Of a DNA stretch of 64,000 nt, positions 10,501 through 17,772 are shown piece by piece (within the stretch, counting starts at the first letter, position 1; every line of letters begins with the position of its first letter). The notes beneath the pieces were generated by a model. That model made no database searches and was not told where the DNA came from. It saw nothing but the letters and a program-made list of their open reading frames with translations. The stretch lies in NCBI RefSeq assembly GCF_000444995.1, contig NC_022041.1, forward strand, positions 1,896,001-1,960,000. The letters run 5' to 3'. Origin of the DNA: Paracoccus aminophilus JCM 7686 (lineage in GTDB: Bacteria; Pseudomonadota; Alphaproteobacteria; Rhodobacterales; Rhodobacteraceae). The position numbers were made by a program, and so were the translations under genes.

Positions 10501-13500
10501 GGCGGGGGACATCCGGCGGTCGCAACGCTTGGAAAGCGCGGCCAGATCGAACTTCACGGTCTCGGCCGGTTCGATCTGCGACATGCGGCCTTCGGCGTGA
10601 CGCGTCCAGCTTTCCGCTTCAATCGTCGCGGTGCTGTGGATCGAGAAGATCCGCGTATCGGGATCGAACCGCGTCATCATCGCGATCTCATCGCCTTCAG
10701 CCACGATCAGGGCCTGATCGAAGCGCAGGTTGCTTAAGTGCAGGGCACGGCCATCGCCCAGCTCCTCGGCCAGTTGCAGTGCAATCTCGCAATAGGCCGC
10801 ACCGGGCATGACCACGCTGTCTTCGACCTGATGCTCCAAGATATAGGCAAGGCGATTGCGGTTGAACTCGGACCGCCACAGAGGTTGAGGCACGGCCAAG
10901 CGGCGGCCCAGCAGGCGCGCTTCATCCGCGCGACCAAGACGGTCGTCGCGGGCAATGGCACTTTCATTCCACAGCTGACGGCGCTGCCACGGATAGCTGG
11001 GCAGAGCCACGAAACGGTGTGGGCGGTCGGCATTGAAGCGCTGCCAATCGATGCGCACGCCTTGCACATACAGATTCGCGATACCGCGCAGGATCTGGAT
11101 CACCTCGGGTTGTTCACGGCGCAAGGTGGCAGCCAGAACGCCGTCAACATTGGCATCCGTCAGACATTCGCGCAACGCAGAGGACAGAACCGGATGCGGC
11201 CCGACCTCGAGGAAGCACTCGAACCCGTCATTGACCAGTTCCTGCACCGTTTCCGAGAAGCGCACGCTATCGCGGATATTGCGGCACCAGTAGGCGCTGC
11301 CATAATCATCCCCTTCGGCCGGAAGCGACGTGACGGTCGAATACAGCGGGATGACCGGCACTTGCGGCTGCAGGTCGCGCAGACCTTCGTCGAGCGGAGC
11401 CAGAAGCGGATCCATGATCGGGCTGTGATAGGCCGTCTCGACCTGCAGCTTGCGGTTGAATACGCCGTCGTCGGTCAGTTCATCCGCAATCTCGGCCAAG
11501 GCATCGACATCGCCTGCCAGCGTGATCGTGCGGGGGCCGTTATCGGCCCCGATCGAGACCAGATCCTCGCGCCCCGAAAGATAGGGCAATACGTCGAGCG
11601 CGCCCAGGCCTACGGCCAGCATGCCGCCCTCTCCCGCCTTGGTCGCCTGCAGCTTGCTGCGCAGCCAGGACACGCGAACCGCATCCTCAAGCCCAAGAAC
11701 GCCCGCCGCATAGGCAGAGCTGACCTCGCCCACGCTATGGCCAACGAGTGCGCCCGGTTCGACGCCCCAGCTTTGCAGCAGATGGAAGAGACCGCCCTGC
11801 ACGATGAAGTTTGCAGGCTGGGCGACATGGGTGCGGGTGACGATGGACTGGTCCTGCGGCTTCAGCATTTCCGCCAGCACCGACCAACCGGCAAGCTTGG
11901 TAAAGATGGCATCGACCCGGTCGGCGAAGTCGCGAAAGATCGGCTCTTGCTGGTAAAGCTCGCGGCCCATCGCCCACCATTGGGGGCCCATGCCGGTAAA
12001 GACGAAGGCCGGGGACGCGTCCTTGCGGCTGGTCTGCCCCTGGATCAGAGCGGGATCGCCACGGCCTTCAAGGAAGTTTCGCAGCGAGGTTTGAGCGGCT
12101 TCGGCGTTGTTCGCGACCACGGCCAGACGATGCTCATAGGCACTACGTCGCGCGGCGGCCGAGAAACAATAATCGGTGAAATCCTGCGCGCTCATCCCCT
12201 CCAGTCGGGCGATGCTGGCCTCGGCCAGCGCCTTCAGCGCATCTGCCGAACGGGCCGAGAGCGCCAGAATCTGTGCGCGATCATGGGTCGTGTCGTTCAG
12301 CGGTTCGGCTTCAGTGGCGCACTCGAGAATAAGATGCGCGTTGGTGCCGCCATAGCCGAAGGAGTTGATCGCAGCGCGGCCGGGTTGACCATCGGCGCGG
12401 GTCGGGAAAGGTTGCAGCTCGCGGGGCAGCGACAGGCCCCAATCGTCAAGCTGCAAAGCCGGGTTCACCTGATCGAGATTGGCGACCGGCGGCACCTGAC
12501 CACGACGCAGGCACAAAGCGGTCTTGATGACCGCTGCGATCCCTGCCGCCGCCTCAAGATGCCCGATATTTGCCTTTACCGAGCCGACCAGACGCGGCTG
12601 ATCCGGCATACCAAAAACCGAGGCCAAAGCCTTCAATTCGATCGGATCGCCAACGGCGGTGCCGGTGCCATGCGCCTCGACATAGGTGACCGTCTCAGGG
12701 GCGCAGTCGTTTCGCTCCAGCACCTGGCGGATCAGATCGGCCTGCGCTTCGCCATTCGGGACGGTGATACCATCGGTGCGGCCGTCCTGATTGACGCCGC
12801 TGCCTCGGATCACGGCATGAATGCGGTCGCCATCGGCCAACGCGGCGCTAAGCCGCTTGACCACGACCACGCCTGCGCCTTCGCCCCGGCCATAGCCGTC
12901 GGCGCGTGCATCAAAGCTTTTCGAACGACCATCGCGGGACAGGAAGCCGCCTTTGCACATCGCAATCAGCGTTTCCGGGCGGAAGATGACATTGACGCCG
13001 CCAATCAGCGCAAGGTCACATTCGCCGCTCCGGATCGCTTGACAGGCCTGATGCATCGCAACCAGCGAGGACGAGCAAGCCGTGTCCAGTGTGAAGCTGG
13101 GGCCATGCAAATCGAGCAGATATGAAAGGCGGTTCGACAGGATCGTCAGGGTCGAGCTCACTGCCGTGTGCTGCCCGATCTGGTGACGGCCAAGCGGGCT
13201 GAACTGGGTCAGCATGCCGTCAACCATGAAGCCGCCGATGAAGACGCCGGTATTGCTGCCGGCGATGGTCTCGGCGGGGATGCCCGCATCCTCCAGCGCC
13301 TCATGGGCCACCTCCAACAACAGGCGCTGCTGCGGGTCGAGATAGGCAGCCTCACGTGGCGACATGCCGAAATACTCGGCATCGAACGCATCAATCGGCT
13401 GGTTCAGAAAGCCACCGTGGCGAACGTAGATCTTGCCGGGCGCTTCGGGACGGACATCGTAGAATTTTTGCAGATCCAGACGATCGGCGGGGATTTCAAC

Positions 13501-13665
13501 GATCCCGTCGCGGCCTTCGGCCATCAGCGTCCAGAAATCTTCGGGGCTCTCAACGCCGCCGGGGAAGCGGCAGCCCATGCCAACAATGGCCAAAGGTTCA
13601 GTTGCAGTAGATTTAGGGCGAGCGGTGTCCTCCCGCTCAATCGGGTTTTCTTCAAAATCACACAT
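7534..13665 (-). CDS. Type I polyketide synthase, single module KS-AT-DH-(degenerate ER)-KR-ACP
   Basis: The 2043 residues carry KS (about 22-450; C197 in DTACSSS, H332 in EAHGTGT, H369 in NIGHLEA) and AT (about 553-860; GHSVGE with S644, and TAYHSP at 744-749 where malonyl-type enzymes have HAFHSP). DH spans about 915-1185 (H945 and D1108, but HxxxG is HxxxD). A structural KR half follows at about 1200-1395, an ER-like stretch without its NADPH motif at about 1400-1615, an active KR (GGFGGFG at 1649, Y1791) at about 1640-1870, and ACP (GVDSL, S1950). The last 35 residues form a Pro/Ala linker and short helix like those at PKS-NRPS junctions. One module could act once or iteratively, giving beta-hydroxy or alkene chains. 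No loading module or phosphopantetheinyl transferase is visible. Confidence 0.95.
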   Translation of the reverse strand: MCDFEENPIEREDTARPKSTATEPLAIVGMGCRFPGGVESPEDFWTLMAEGRDGIVEIPADRLDLQKFYDVRPEAPGKIYVRHGGFLNQPIDAFDAEYFGMSPREAAYLDPQQRLLLEVAHEALEDAGIPAETIAGSNTGVFIGGFMVDGMLTQFSPLGRHQIGQHTAVSSTLTILSNRLSYLLDLHGPSFTLDTACSSSLVAMHQACQAIRSGECDLALIGGVNVIFRPETLIAMCKGGFLSRDGRSKSFDARADGYGRGEGAGVVVVKRLSAALADGDRIHAVIRGSGVNQDGRTDGITVPNGEAQADLIRQVLERNDCAPETVTYVEAHGTGTAVGDPIELKALASVFGMPDQPRLVGSVKANIGHLEAAAGIAAVIKTALCLRRGQVPPVANLDQVNPALQLDDWGLSLPRELQPFPTRADGQPGRAAINSFGYGGTNAHLILECATEAEPLNDTTHDRAQILALSARSADALKALAEASIARLEGMSAQDFTDYCFSAAARRSAYEHRLAVVANNAEAAQTSLRNFLEGRGDPALIQGQTSRKDASPAFVFTGMGPQWWAMGRELYQQEPIFRDFADRVDAIFTKLAGWSVLAEMLKPQDQSIVTRTHVAQPANFIVQGGLFHLLQSWGVEPGALVGHSVGEVSSAYAAGVLGLEDAVRVSWLRSKLQATKAGEGGMLAVGLGALDVLPYLSGREDLVSIGADNGPRTITLAGDVDALAEIADELTDDGVFNRKLQVETAYHSPIMDPLLAPLDEGLRDLQPQVPVIPLYSTVTSLPAEGDDYGSAYWCRNIRDSVRFSETVQELVNDGFECFLEVGPHPVLSSALRECLTDANVDGVLAATLRREQPEVIQILRGIANLYVQGVRIDWQRFNADRPHRFVALPSYPWQRRQLWNESAIARDDRLGRADEARLLGRRLAVPQPLWRSEFNRNRLAYILEHQVEDSVVMPGAAYCEIALQLAEELGDGRALHLSNLRFDQALIVAEGDEIAMMTRFDPDTRIFSIHSTATIEAESWTRHAEGRMSQIEPAETVKFDLAALSKRCDRRMSPAAHYEAMTARGLQYGPAFQSVTGIATSGEREVLAQITAQGVDVSEAILYPTLLDGCFQALISALPTDGKPATYVPTRIKDFTVHQRPGASFTCYGKVTAWEGLTMTADLWLLADDGSVLAELRGITARRLGAEDRGLPASIDANALMVRFECVEQLLADAAVRSNPAPLSPIAILSGGSALGASLSEALEAKGLDVHLIAHDAFAADGFRQIVDLRGLEALASDPTGQRRAEASLGLLHAIPQDGVTRCLTVVARHDPEAPQSATLGNAAQFGLLRVAANEYADLDLRMIQIGGEALPALLAEIMAQSDEDDIVLTDDTRVVRRLNRVDSAALGQEASARRPGGPIPEAQAEIEVLAATSEAPVDVLGLVTSGQLSGKRILARLPSDTAPQRFVRLPQAGLLELPTLALEDEAQLGLLPLSLAHSILKLADLQPSTKLGLLVTDPRMAGALASVGEMIGARVAMITSRHDIPVEGFDMICVDTMSELTELLLEHLIDFGTAVHIGRPLGPLQAPTKNRRDLFIAALDLLNRAPARLCQSLDEIVAAVQARELTAGLKPELRRFAEGQGEVAKAAAVSTSVAAPQINGTGAYLVTGGFGGFGFEIAKWLARNGAGHVILAGRKGIDTEGALDMIAELRRLGASTMAMTMDVGDEASVATGMRLIAGQDQPLRGVFHAAGVLDDAPVYLLTPEQLDRVMKPKALGAWNLHQATRELPLDCFVVISSIAALLGSPGQGAYVAANSFLDALVQHRRRQGLPGIGINLGALAEVGMAAKHEGVEKHFARVGVGSLRPEEAIGMLGYILRENPVNMAAASMDYALWGNTYAKWAGSPRYRHLMPERAEDGGDGAGLSLAALSPDERRQKVTATLTELVASILRLPADGVDTGKSLLAMGVDSLMAMELQLGIDRQLGLKIPTLELMKGIALRALCTTIAERLAGDPTDDAPQPAAAPAPAPRKQDIGELLSRLDTLSAEEIEQAIAEFGTLEGSN

Positions 13666-13708
13666 TTCAATCTCGCAAACTGGTTATGGGACGTGTGAGG
13701 TCATCCGG

Positions 13709-13723
13709 GGCAAGTCACTTGCC
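13709..13723. promoter_or_regulatory. Perfect 7-1-7 palindrome upstream of the PKS operon, candidate operator
   Basis: GGCAAGT-C-ACTTGCC is a perfect inverted repeat whose near edge is 43 bases upstream of the PKS start codon, within the 174-base gap between the HAAS gene and the PKS. Its place and symmetry suit a dimeric repressor or activator. The PadR protein encoded about 0.8 kb upstream is a natural candidate, but the sequence is not the classic ATGT-N8-ACAT PadR site. Confidence 0.5.
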
Positions 13724-13839
13724 ACGGCCAAAAAAGGTTCCTTCAAGGTGATTTCTATCGTGCGGAGAAAGCAAAGCCGCTCCGGCGCCGACATGGGGGC
13801 CCGCCGTCAAGGCAGGCCGATCTTAAGGGGTTGGAGGGG

Positions 13840-14598
13840 TCAGGCCCGCATGATCGGACGGCAAATCCGCATCAAAGTGACGAGATTCATCGTCAAGACC
13901 AGACAAAGCGCCAGCAGTGCGAACACCCCAAACGCCTCGACCCCGAGCAAATGGAACGAGCCCTTCATCAAGCTCGTCGACAGAAAGGCTCCGATCCCGG
14001 CAAGTGCGGACATCAGCACCATGATGGCGGGCATCGCCGACATGAACAGCACGCGCGAGGCGGTGCTTTTGGACACGCGCGGCGCGGAAATTCCCGGCAA
14101 ACGACGCATCCGGTCCACAATCAGCCCGCCGAGAACCACAAGGACCGCAATCAGGAAAGCATAGCGGTCCACGAACAAAAGACCCTTGCCCCAAGTCGAT
14201 GCGACCAGATCTTCGCGCCAGCCCGGCTCTAGGATCAGCGGGCGGAGCCGCATCGCAAGGAAGGTCAGGCCAATGCCGCCGACCACAGTCCAGCGCAAGT
14301 TGCGCCATTTGAACTCGGCAACGACCTCTCGGTAGTCACGGGCAAGCGCATCGGTCGCGCCGAATTCGGCGAGAACCTGCCGCAAGCAAAACTCGGGGTC
14401 GGCGCCTTCGTCAGCTGCCTCCTCGAGCGCTTCGCTCAGGTGGTCGATGATCTCGGCCCGCAGACGATCCGCCATCAGAGGGCCAGCGTAGCTACCTTCG
14501 ATGATTTCGGAGGTATAGCGCTCGATCAGATCTTCGACTTCACCGGTTCGAACAGCAGCAGGTCGATAGCTGCCACGAAAGTCTTCCAATGATCGCAT
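13840..14598 (-). CDS. HAAS-domain (DUF1700-like) integral membrane protein paired with PadR
   Basis: The 252 residues start at an ATG with GAGGG upstream, inside the end of the padR frame (73-base overlap). Residues 20-95 are a helical soluble region (SEIIEGSYAGP...EIIDHLSEALEEA...EFGATDALARDY) like the HAAS domain. About five hydrophobic segments follow from about residue 103 to the end (e.g. AFLIAVLVVLGGLIVD, FALLALCLVLTMNLV). HAAS proteins are commonly encoded next to PadR regulators and are thought to sense a signal in the membrane. The pair stands immediately upstream of the PKS operon in the same direction, so regulation of the cluster is plausible. Confidence 0.75.
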   Translation of the reverse strand: MRSLEDFRGSYRPAAVRTGEVEDLIERYTSEIIEGSYAGPLMADRLRAEIIDHLSEALEEAADEGADPEFCLRQVLAEFGATDALARDYREVVAEFKWRNLRWTVVGGIGLTFLAMRLRPLILEPGWREDLVASTWGKGLLFVDRYAFLIAVLVVLGGLIVDRMRRLPGISAPRVSKSTASRVLFMSAMPAIMVLMSALAGIGAFLSTSLMKGSFHLLGVEAFGVFALLALCLVLTMNLVTLMRICRPIMRA

Positions 14599-14864
14599 CT
14601 TTCCCTCAGCTGTGTTTTGCCTGCATCGGTCAACGCATAGATACGCCGCTTGCGTCCGCTCGGCGCCTGCTCCCAAGAGCTGGCGATAAGCCCGTTATTC
14701 TCAAGCCGATGCAAGGTCGGATAAATAGTGCCTCCAGGCAGATCGAGCATGTTCTGACTGCGACGGCTAATCTCTTTTATAATGGCGTAACCATAGCCTG
14801 CGCCGGTGTCGATCACCGACAGAACAATGGTGTCTAGATGTCCCTTGAGCATCTCGGGGTTCAA
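14526..14864 (-). CDS. PadR-family winged-helix transcriptional regulator
   Basis: The 112-residue protein has the PadR signature: a winged helix with GYGYAIIKEISRRS, then LPGGTIYPTLHRLENNGLI, the wing SGRKRRIYALT, and a short C-terminal helix for dimerisation. The start is TTG with GGAG eight bases upstream; an alternative ATG lies four codons inside. Its 3' end overlaps the HAAS gene by 73 bases, implying translational coupling. It likely represses its own operon and may also control the PKS operon downstream. Confidence 0.88.
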   Translation of the reverse strand: MNPEMLKGHLDTIVLSVIDTGAGYGYAIIKEISRRSQNMLDLPGGTIYPTLHRLENNGLIASSWEQAPSGRKRRIYALTDAGKTQLRERCDHWKTFVAAIDLLLFEPVKSKI

Positions 14865-15414
14865 ATCGCCATCTCCGGTTATTGGGCCAACTGGCCGTGA
14901 GAAGTTATAGGTAGTTATGCAACTGTTCTATGTAGGCTGCCTTCCTATGTATAGCCTCATTATGTATGGGAGATGTCAGACCAGTCGAGTGCATCGGCAC
15001 TTGGAAGTTGTGACGATAACAGCGTAGCAGAAGAATTCCCCAAGGACTTCGCTCGGTTCGGCGTTCAGCGCGCACGTCATAGGTGAACTGGCCTTCCAAA
15101 CCCGGGTGAAAAGCAAAACGCAAACTCGCCACGATATCGGCCAAGAAATGCCGAACGACTCGGTTCGACGCGCGGAATTTCGCTGAGGGCATCAAAAGAA
15201 GTCTGCTCTGCGGCATCTTGCGCCTGGGCGCAGGTACGAATCAGGCCCTCCTTGGCCCGATTGCCATCGCGCAAGGAAAGCTCCCCAAGTGGCTGGTGTC
15301 GCATCGGAATGAAGGCCGTTCGATGCCGTCCTTGGTAAGTGCGCCGCTGGAGATTTCGTGGGCAGCACGCATGAAAGCCGGACCGCGAAACCGCAAGAGC
15401 TTCGCAGAGCCAGT
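14865..15414. other. 550-base AT-richer gap upstream of padR, no intact gene
   Basis: No credible complete gene is seen. The part next to padR is clearly richer in A/T than its surroundings. It carries four direct ATGT(A) words at 14930, 14947, 14962 and 14973 and a GGCCA-AC-TGGCC inverted repeat at 14887-14898, which could be regulator contacts for padR. The right-hand third holds a fragment of a transposase (separate entry). Open frames on the minus strand through 14905-15481 do not resemble a known protein apart from that fragment. Confidence 0.5.
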
Positions 15415-15421
15415 TGATCCT
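15290..15421 (-). pseudogene. Remnant of an IS3-family OrfB transposase
   Basis: On the minus strand, bases 15421 to 15368 encode INWLCEALAVSRSGFHA, the typical start of the helix-turn-helix region of IS3-family OrfB. After this the frame decays; a second frame gives a short KSPAAH-like continuation. Its upstream part is missing exactly where the left end of the other IS begins at 15415, suggesting the younger element inserted into or next to this older one. Confidence 0.55.
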
Positions 15422-16671
15422 CCCCCCATGAAGTGGTCTGCCGTTATGATTAGGAAACGGAGGATAGAGAATGGCAAACAAGCGACCGAAGCCGGAAGAG
15501 ATTGTGTCGAAACTGCGGCAGGTTGAGGTCCTGATGGGACAAGGCCTGTCGCGCCTTGATGCGATCGGGCGGATCGGTGTCGTCGAACAGACCTATTACC
15601 GCTGGCGGAAGCAGTGAGCCGTTGAAGGCGCCACTGGTCCGAGCCCGACGGCGAACGGTGGGATGGGTGTGGATCAGTTGAAGGAACTGAAGCGGCTCCA
15701 GCAGGAGAATGAGCGGCTCCGGCGTGCCGTGTCCGACATGACGCTGGACAAGCTGATCTTGACGGAGGCCGCCAGGGGAACCTTCTGAGCCCCGCTCGTC
15801 GCCGGGCCTGCATTGACCATGTTCGCAGTGAGCCCAAGCGTTTCCGAGCGTCGAGCCTGCCAAGTGCTGCGCCAACATCGTTCGACTCAACGCAAGTTGC
15901 CGCGAGGGCGGGTTGATGAAGATCGCCTAGTCGCCGACATGATCGCGCTGGCCCGGCAATATGGCAGCTCAGGTTATCGCCGGATTGCAGCTCTGTTGCG
16001 GAATGCAGGATGGCAGGTGAACGACAAGCGGGTCGAGCGGCTATGGCGGCGAGAGGGGCTGAAGGTGCCAATGAAGCAACCGAAGAAAGGGCGATTGTGG
16101 CTGAATGACGGATCCTGTGTTCGGCTGCGGCCCGAACATCAGGATCATGTCTGGTCTTACGATTTCGTTCATTGCCGCACCGATGACGGTAAGGTGTTCC
16201 GGACGCTGAACATCCTGGACGAGTTCAGCCGTGAATGCCTGACGATCAGGGTGCGGCGCAGGCTGAGCTCGACAGATGTGATCGATGCGCTGACCGACCT
16301 GTTCATCATTCGAGGAGTGCCAGCCTTCATCCGTTCCGACAACGGCCCGGAGTTCATTGCCGTGGCCGTTCGGGACTGGATCAGCGTCGTCGGGGCGAAA
16401 GCGGCTTATATCGAGCCCGGATCGCCTTGGGAGAATGGCTATTGCGAAAGCCTCAATGCCCGCTTTCGCGATGAAATGCTGAACGGGGAGATCTTCTACA
16501 GCCTCCGCGAGGCACAGATCCTGATCGAACAGTGAAGGAAGCATTACAACACGAAACGACCACACAGCGCATTGGGCTATCGCCCACCGGCCCCCGAAAC
16601 CATCGTTCCAATGGACCAAACGCCAGTCATGCACTAACTTTCAAACTGGACCACTCAGGTGGGGCTGATCA
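15415..16671 (+). mobile_element. IS3-family (IS407-like group) insertion sequence, degenerate
   Basis: The element is about 1257 bases. The left end begins TGATCCTCCCCCC and the right end, read inward on the other strand, begins TGATCAGCCCCACC. Both continue with a matching GTGGTC word, forming imperfect terminal inverted repeats. It carries orfA and orfB in IS407-like order, both damaged. I find no 4-base target duplication: the flanks are CAGT and GCAG. The exact ends may therefore be off by a base or two, or one flank has been rearranged. Confidence 0.8.
15471..16637 (+). pseudogene. IS407-like transposase orfA/orfB, inactivated by stops and a frameshift
   Basis: OrfA starts MANKRPKPEEIVSKLRQVEV. 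After RWRKQ there is a TGA stop at 15615 opening a 14-codon insertion in place of one codon, before the frame resumes GGMGVDQLKELKRLQQEN. The natural end of orfA is TGA at 15786-15788. OrfB begins in the overlapping frame (NLLSPARRRACIDHV), is broken by a one-base insertion near 15835, then continues through the integrase core (WSYDFVHCRTDDG, SDNGPEF, SPWENGYCES: the DDE residues are present). It hits TGA at 16533 where family members have tryptophan, and resumes RKHYNTKRPHSALGYRPP to a stop at 16635. It cannot make an intact transposase without suppression. Confidence 0.85.
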
Positions 16672-17044
16672 GCAGGACAAAATTTTTGACCGTCGCCTTG
16701 AGTTGTATCGAGGCGTAATCTCAAAGGTCTACGAAGCGCTTGGGGACTTCCGCTCCGCAGACTTCTGGTTCGATATGGGCGGGCAGGAGGACACAGAGGG
16801 GAAGCGCTATGTGGGGCTCGCCACTCAAGCGATTGGCACCGCAACCAATCTTCTCGCCCAAGGCAGGCTCTTTGCATCCGACTCATTTGTTACGGCATTT
16901 GAAAAGCTCATGGATACGCAGAGTGAAGGATACGAACTCGGCGACTATTTCGGCGAAACGCTGGTCAGGGTGAAGACGATGCCAGACTTTCTCAAGGAAC
17001 TTGAGCGCGTCGCAATCAAAGAGATCACATCGGAAGTTGCTTAG
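16672..17044 (+). pseudogene. 3' part of an unrecognised gene truncated by the IS
   Basis: From the right end of the IS an open frame encodes about 120 residues beginning QDKIFDRRLELYRGVISKVYEAL and ending EITSEVA. It is soluble and largely helical, with base composition unlike the GC-rich core genes. The opening resembles the post-membrane helix of small membrane-anchored hypothetical proteins, whose N-terminal anchor would have been lost to the insertion. No start codon with a ribosome site is seen. Expression from an IS promoter is possible but not supported. Confidence 0.5.
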
Positions 17045-17145
17045 ATTGTGGTTTGTTTAGCGATTCCGAGTGGTGGAAAAATTGGCACAACGCCCAACCA
17101 TCGCTCGGCGTAACTATCTAATTTTATTGAACTTTACTGATGAAA

Positions 17146-17221
<76 letters not shown>

Positions 17222-17351
17222 GCCTGCGACAGCACATAGACTGGCGTGGGGGGCTTTGGCAAGCGCACAAACGGACTTATCCGAGAGGCGGATCGCAGAC
17301 AGGGGCCGACGCCCTGCCCCTCAGCGCGGTGATCTCAGCGCGGTGATCTCA

Positions 17352-17771
17352 TCACGCGACGAAGCCGCGTCCCGGGCCGAGCACCGGATCCGCGCGCGGC
17401 CGCAGCGGTGCCGGAGCGGGGGCGCCGCCGCCGTAATGCAGATCCGGGCGCAGGCCGCCCGGCGTCGCGCCAATCGCCTCGAAGGGATCCGAGGCCGCGA
17501 TCATCGCATGGGCGAGACCCGCCGCGATCACCACGACATCGCCCGCCCGGACGCGCAGAACCTGCCCGCCCGGGCCGCCAAATTGCAGATCAGCCTCGCC
17601 TTCGAAGATCCCCAGCACCTTGTGGCTGTTGAGATGATAATGCGGCGCCTCGTCGATCGGGCCGCGCCAGGCGCCGCTCCAGCCATTCACGGCGAATGTG
17701 GTGATAAACCATTGCGCGGCGGCCTCGCCGCGCATCGGGGTCACATTGCTGTAGAGAAGCGGCGCGCTCAT
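17352..17771 (-). CDS. Cupin-domain protein
   Basis: The 139-residue single-domain cupin has motif 1 HYHLNSHKVLGIFEGEADL (metal-binding histidines and glutamate) and motif 2 AGDVVVIAAGLAHAMIA. The C-terminal third is rich in Pro/Arg and probably unstructured. It starts one base after the stop of the dehydrogenase gene upstream, so the two are co-transcribed. Small cupins of this type can be isomerases, dioxygenases or sensors of acids and sugars; the reaction is not readable. Confidence 0.8.
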   Translation of the reverse strand: MSAPLLYSNVTPMRGEAAAQWFITTFAVNGWSGAWRGPIDEAPHYHLNSHKVLGIFEGEADLQFGGPGGQVLRVRAGDVVVIAAGLAHAMIAASDPFEAIGATPGGLRPDLHYGGGAPAPAPLRPRADPVLGPGRGFVA

Positions 17772-17772
17772 C

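Noticed and set aside
10738-13125. 795-residue open frame antisense to the PKS
   Set aside because: It is the complement of KS, AT and DH coding sequence with clear catalytic motifs on the other strand; its own composition (His/Gln/Arg-rich) is typical of GC-rich shadows.
15411-16675. Four-base target-site duplication of the IS407-like element
   Set aside because: The flanks CAGT and GCAG do not match, and shifting the ends by one base does not help.
1-17145. Second copy of the tRNA-Val 3' end as an attachment site
   Set aside because: I looked for the tRNA 3'-end words in the accessory region and did not see a convincing repeat.
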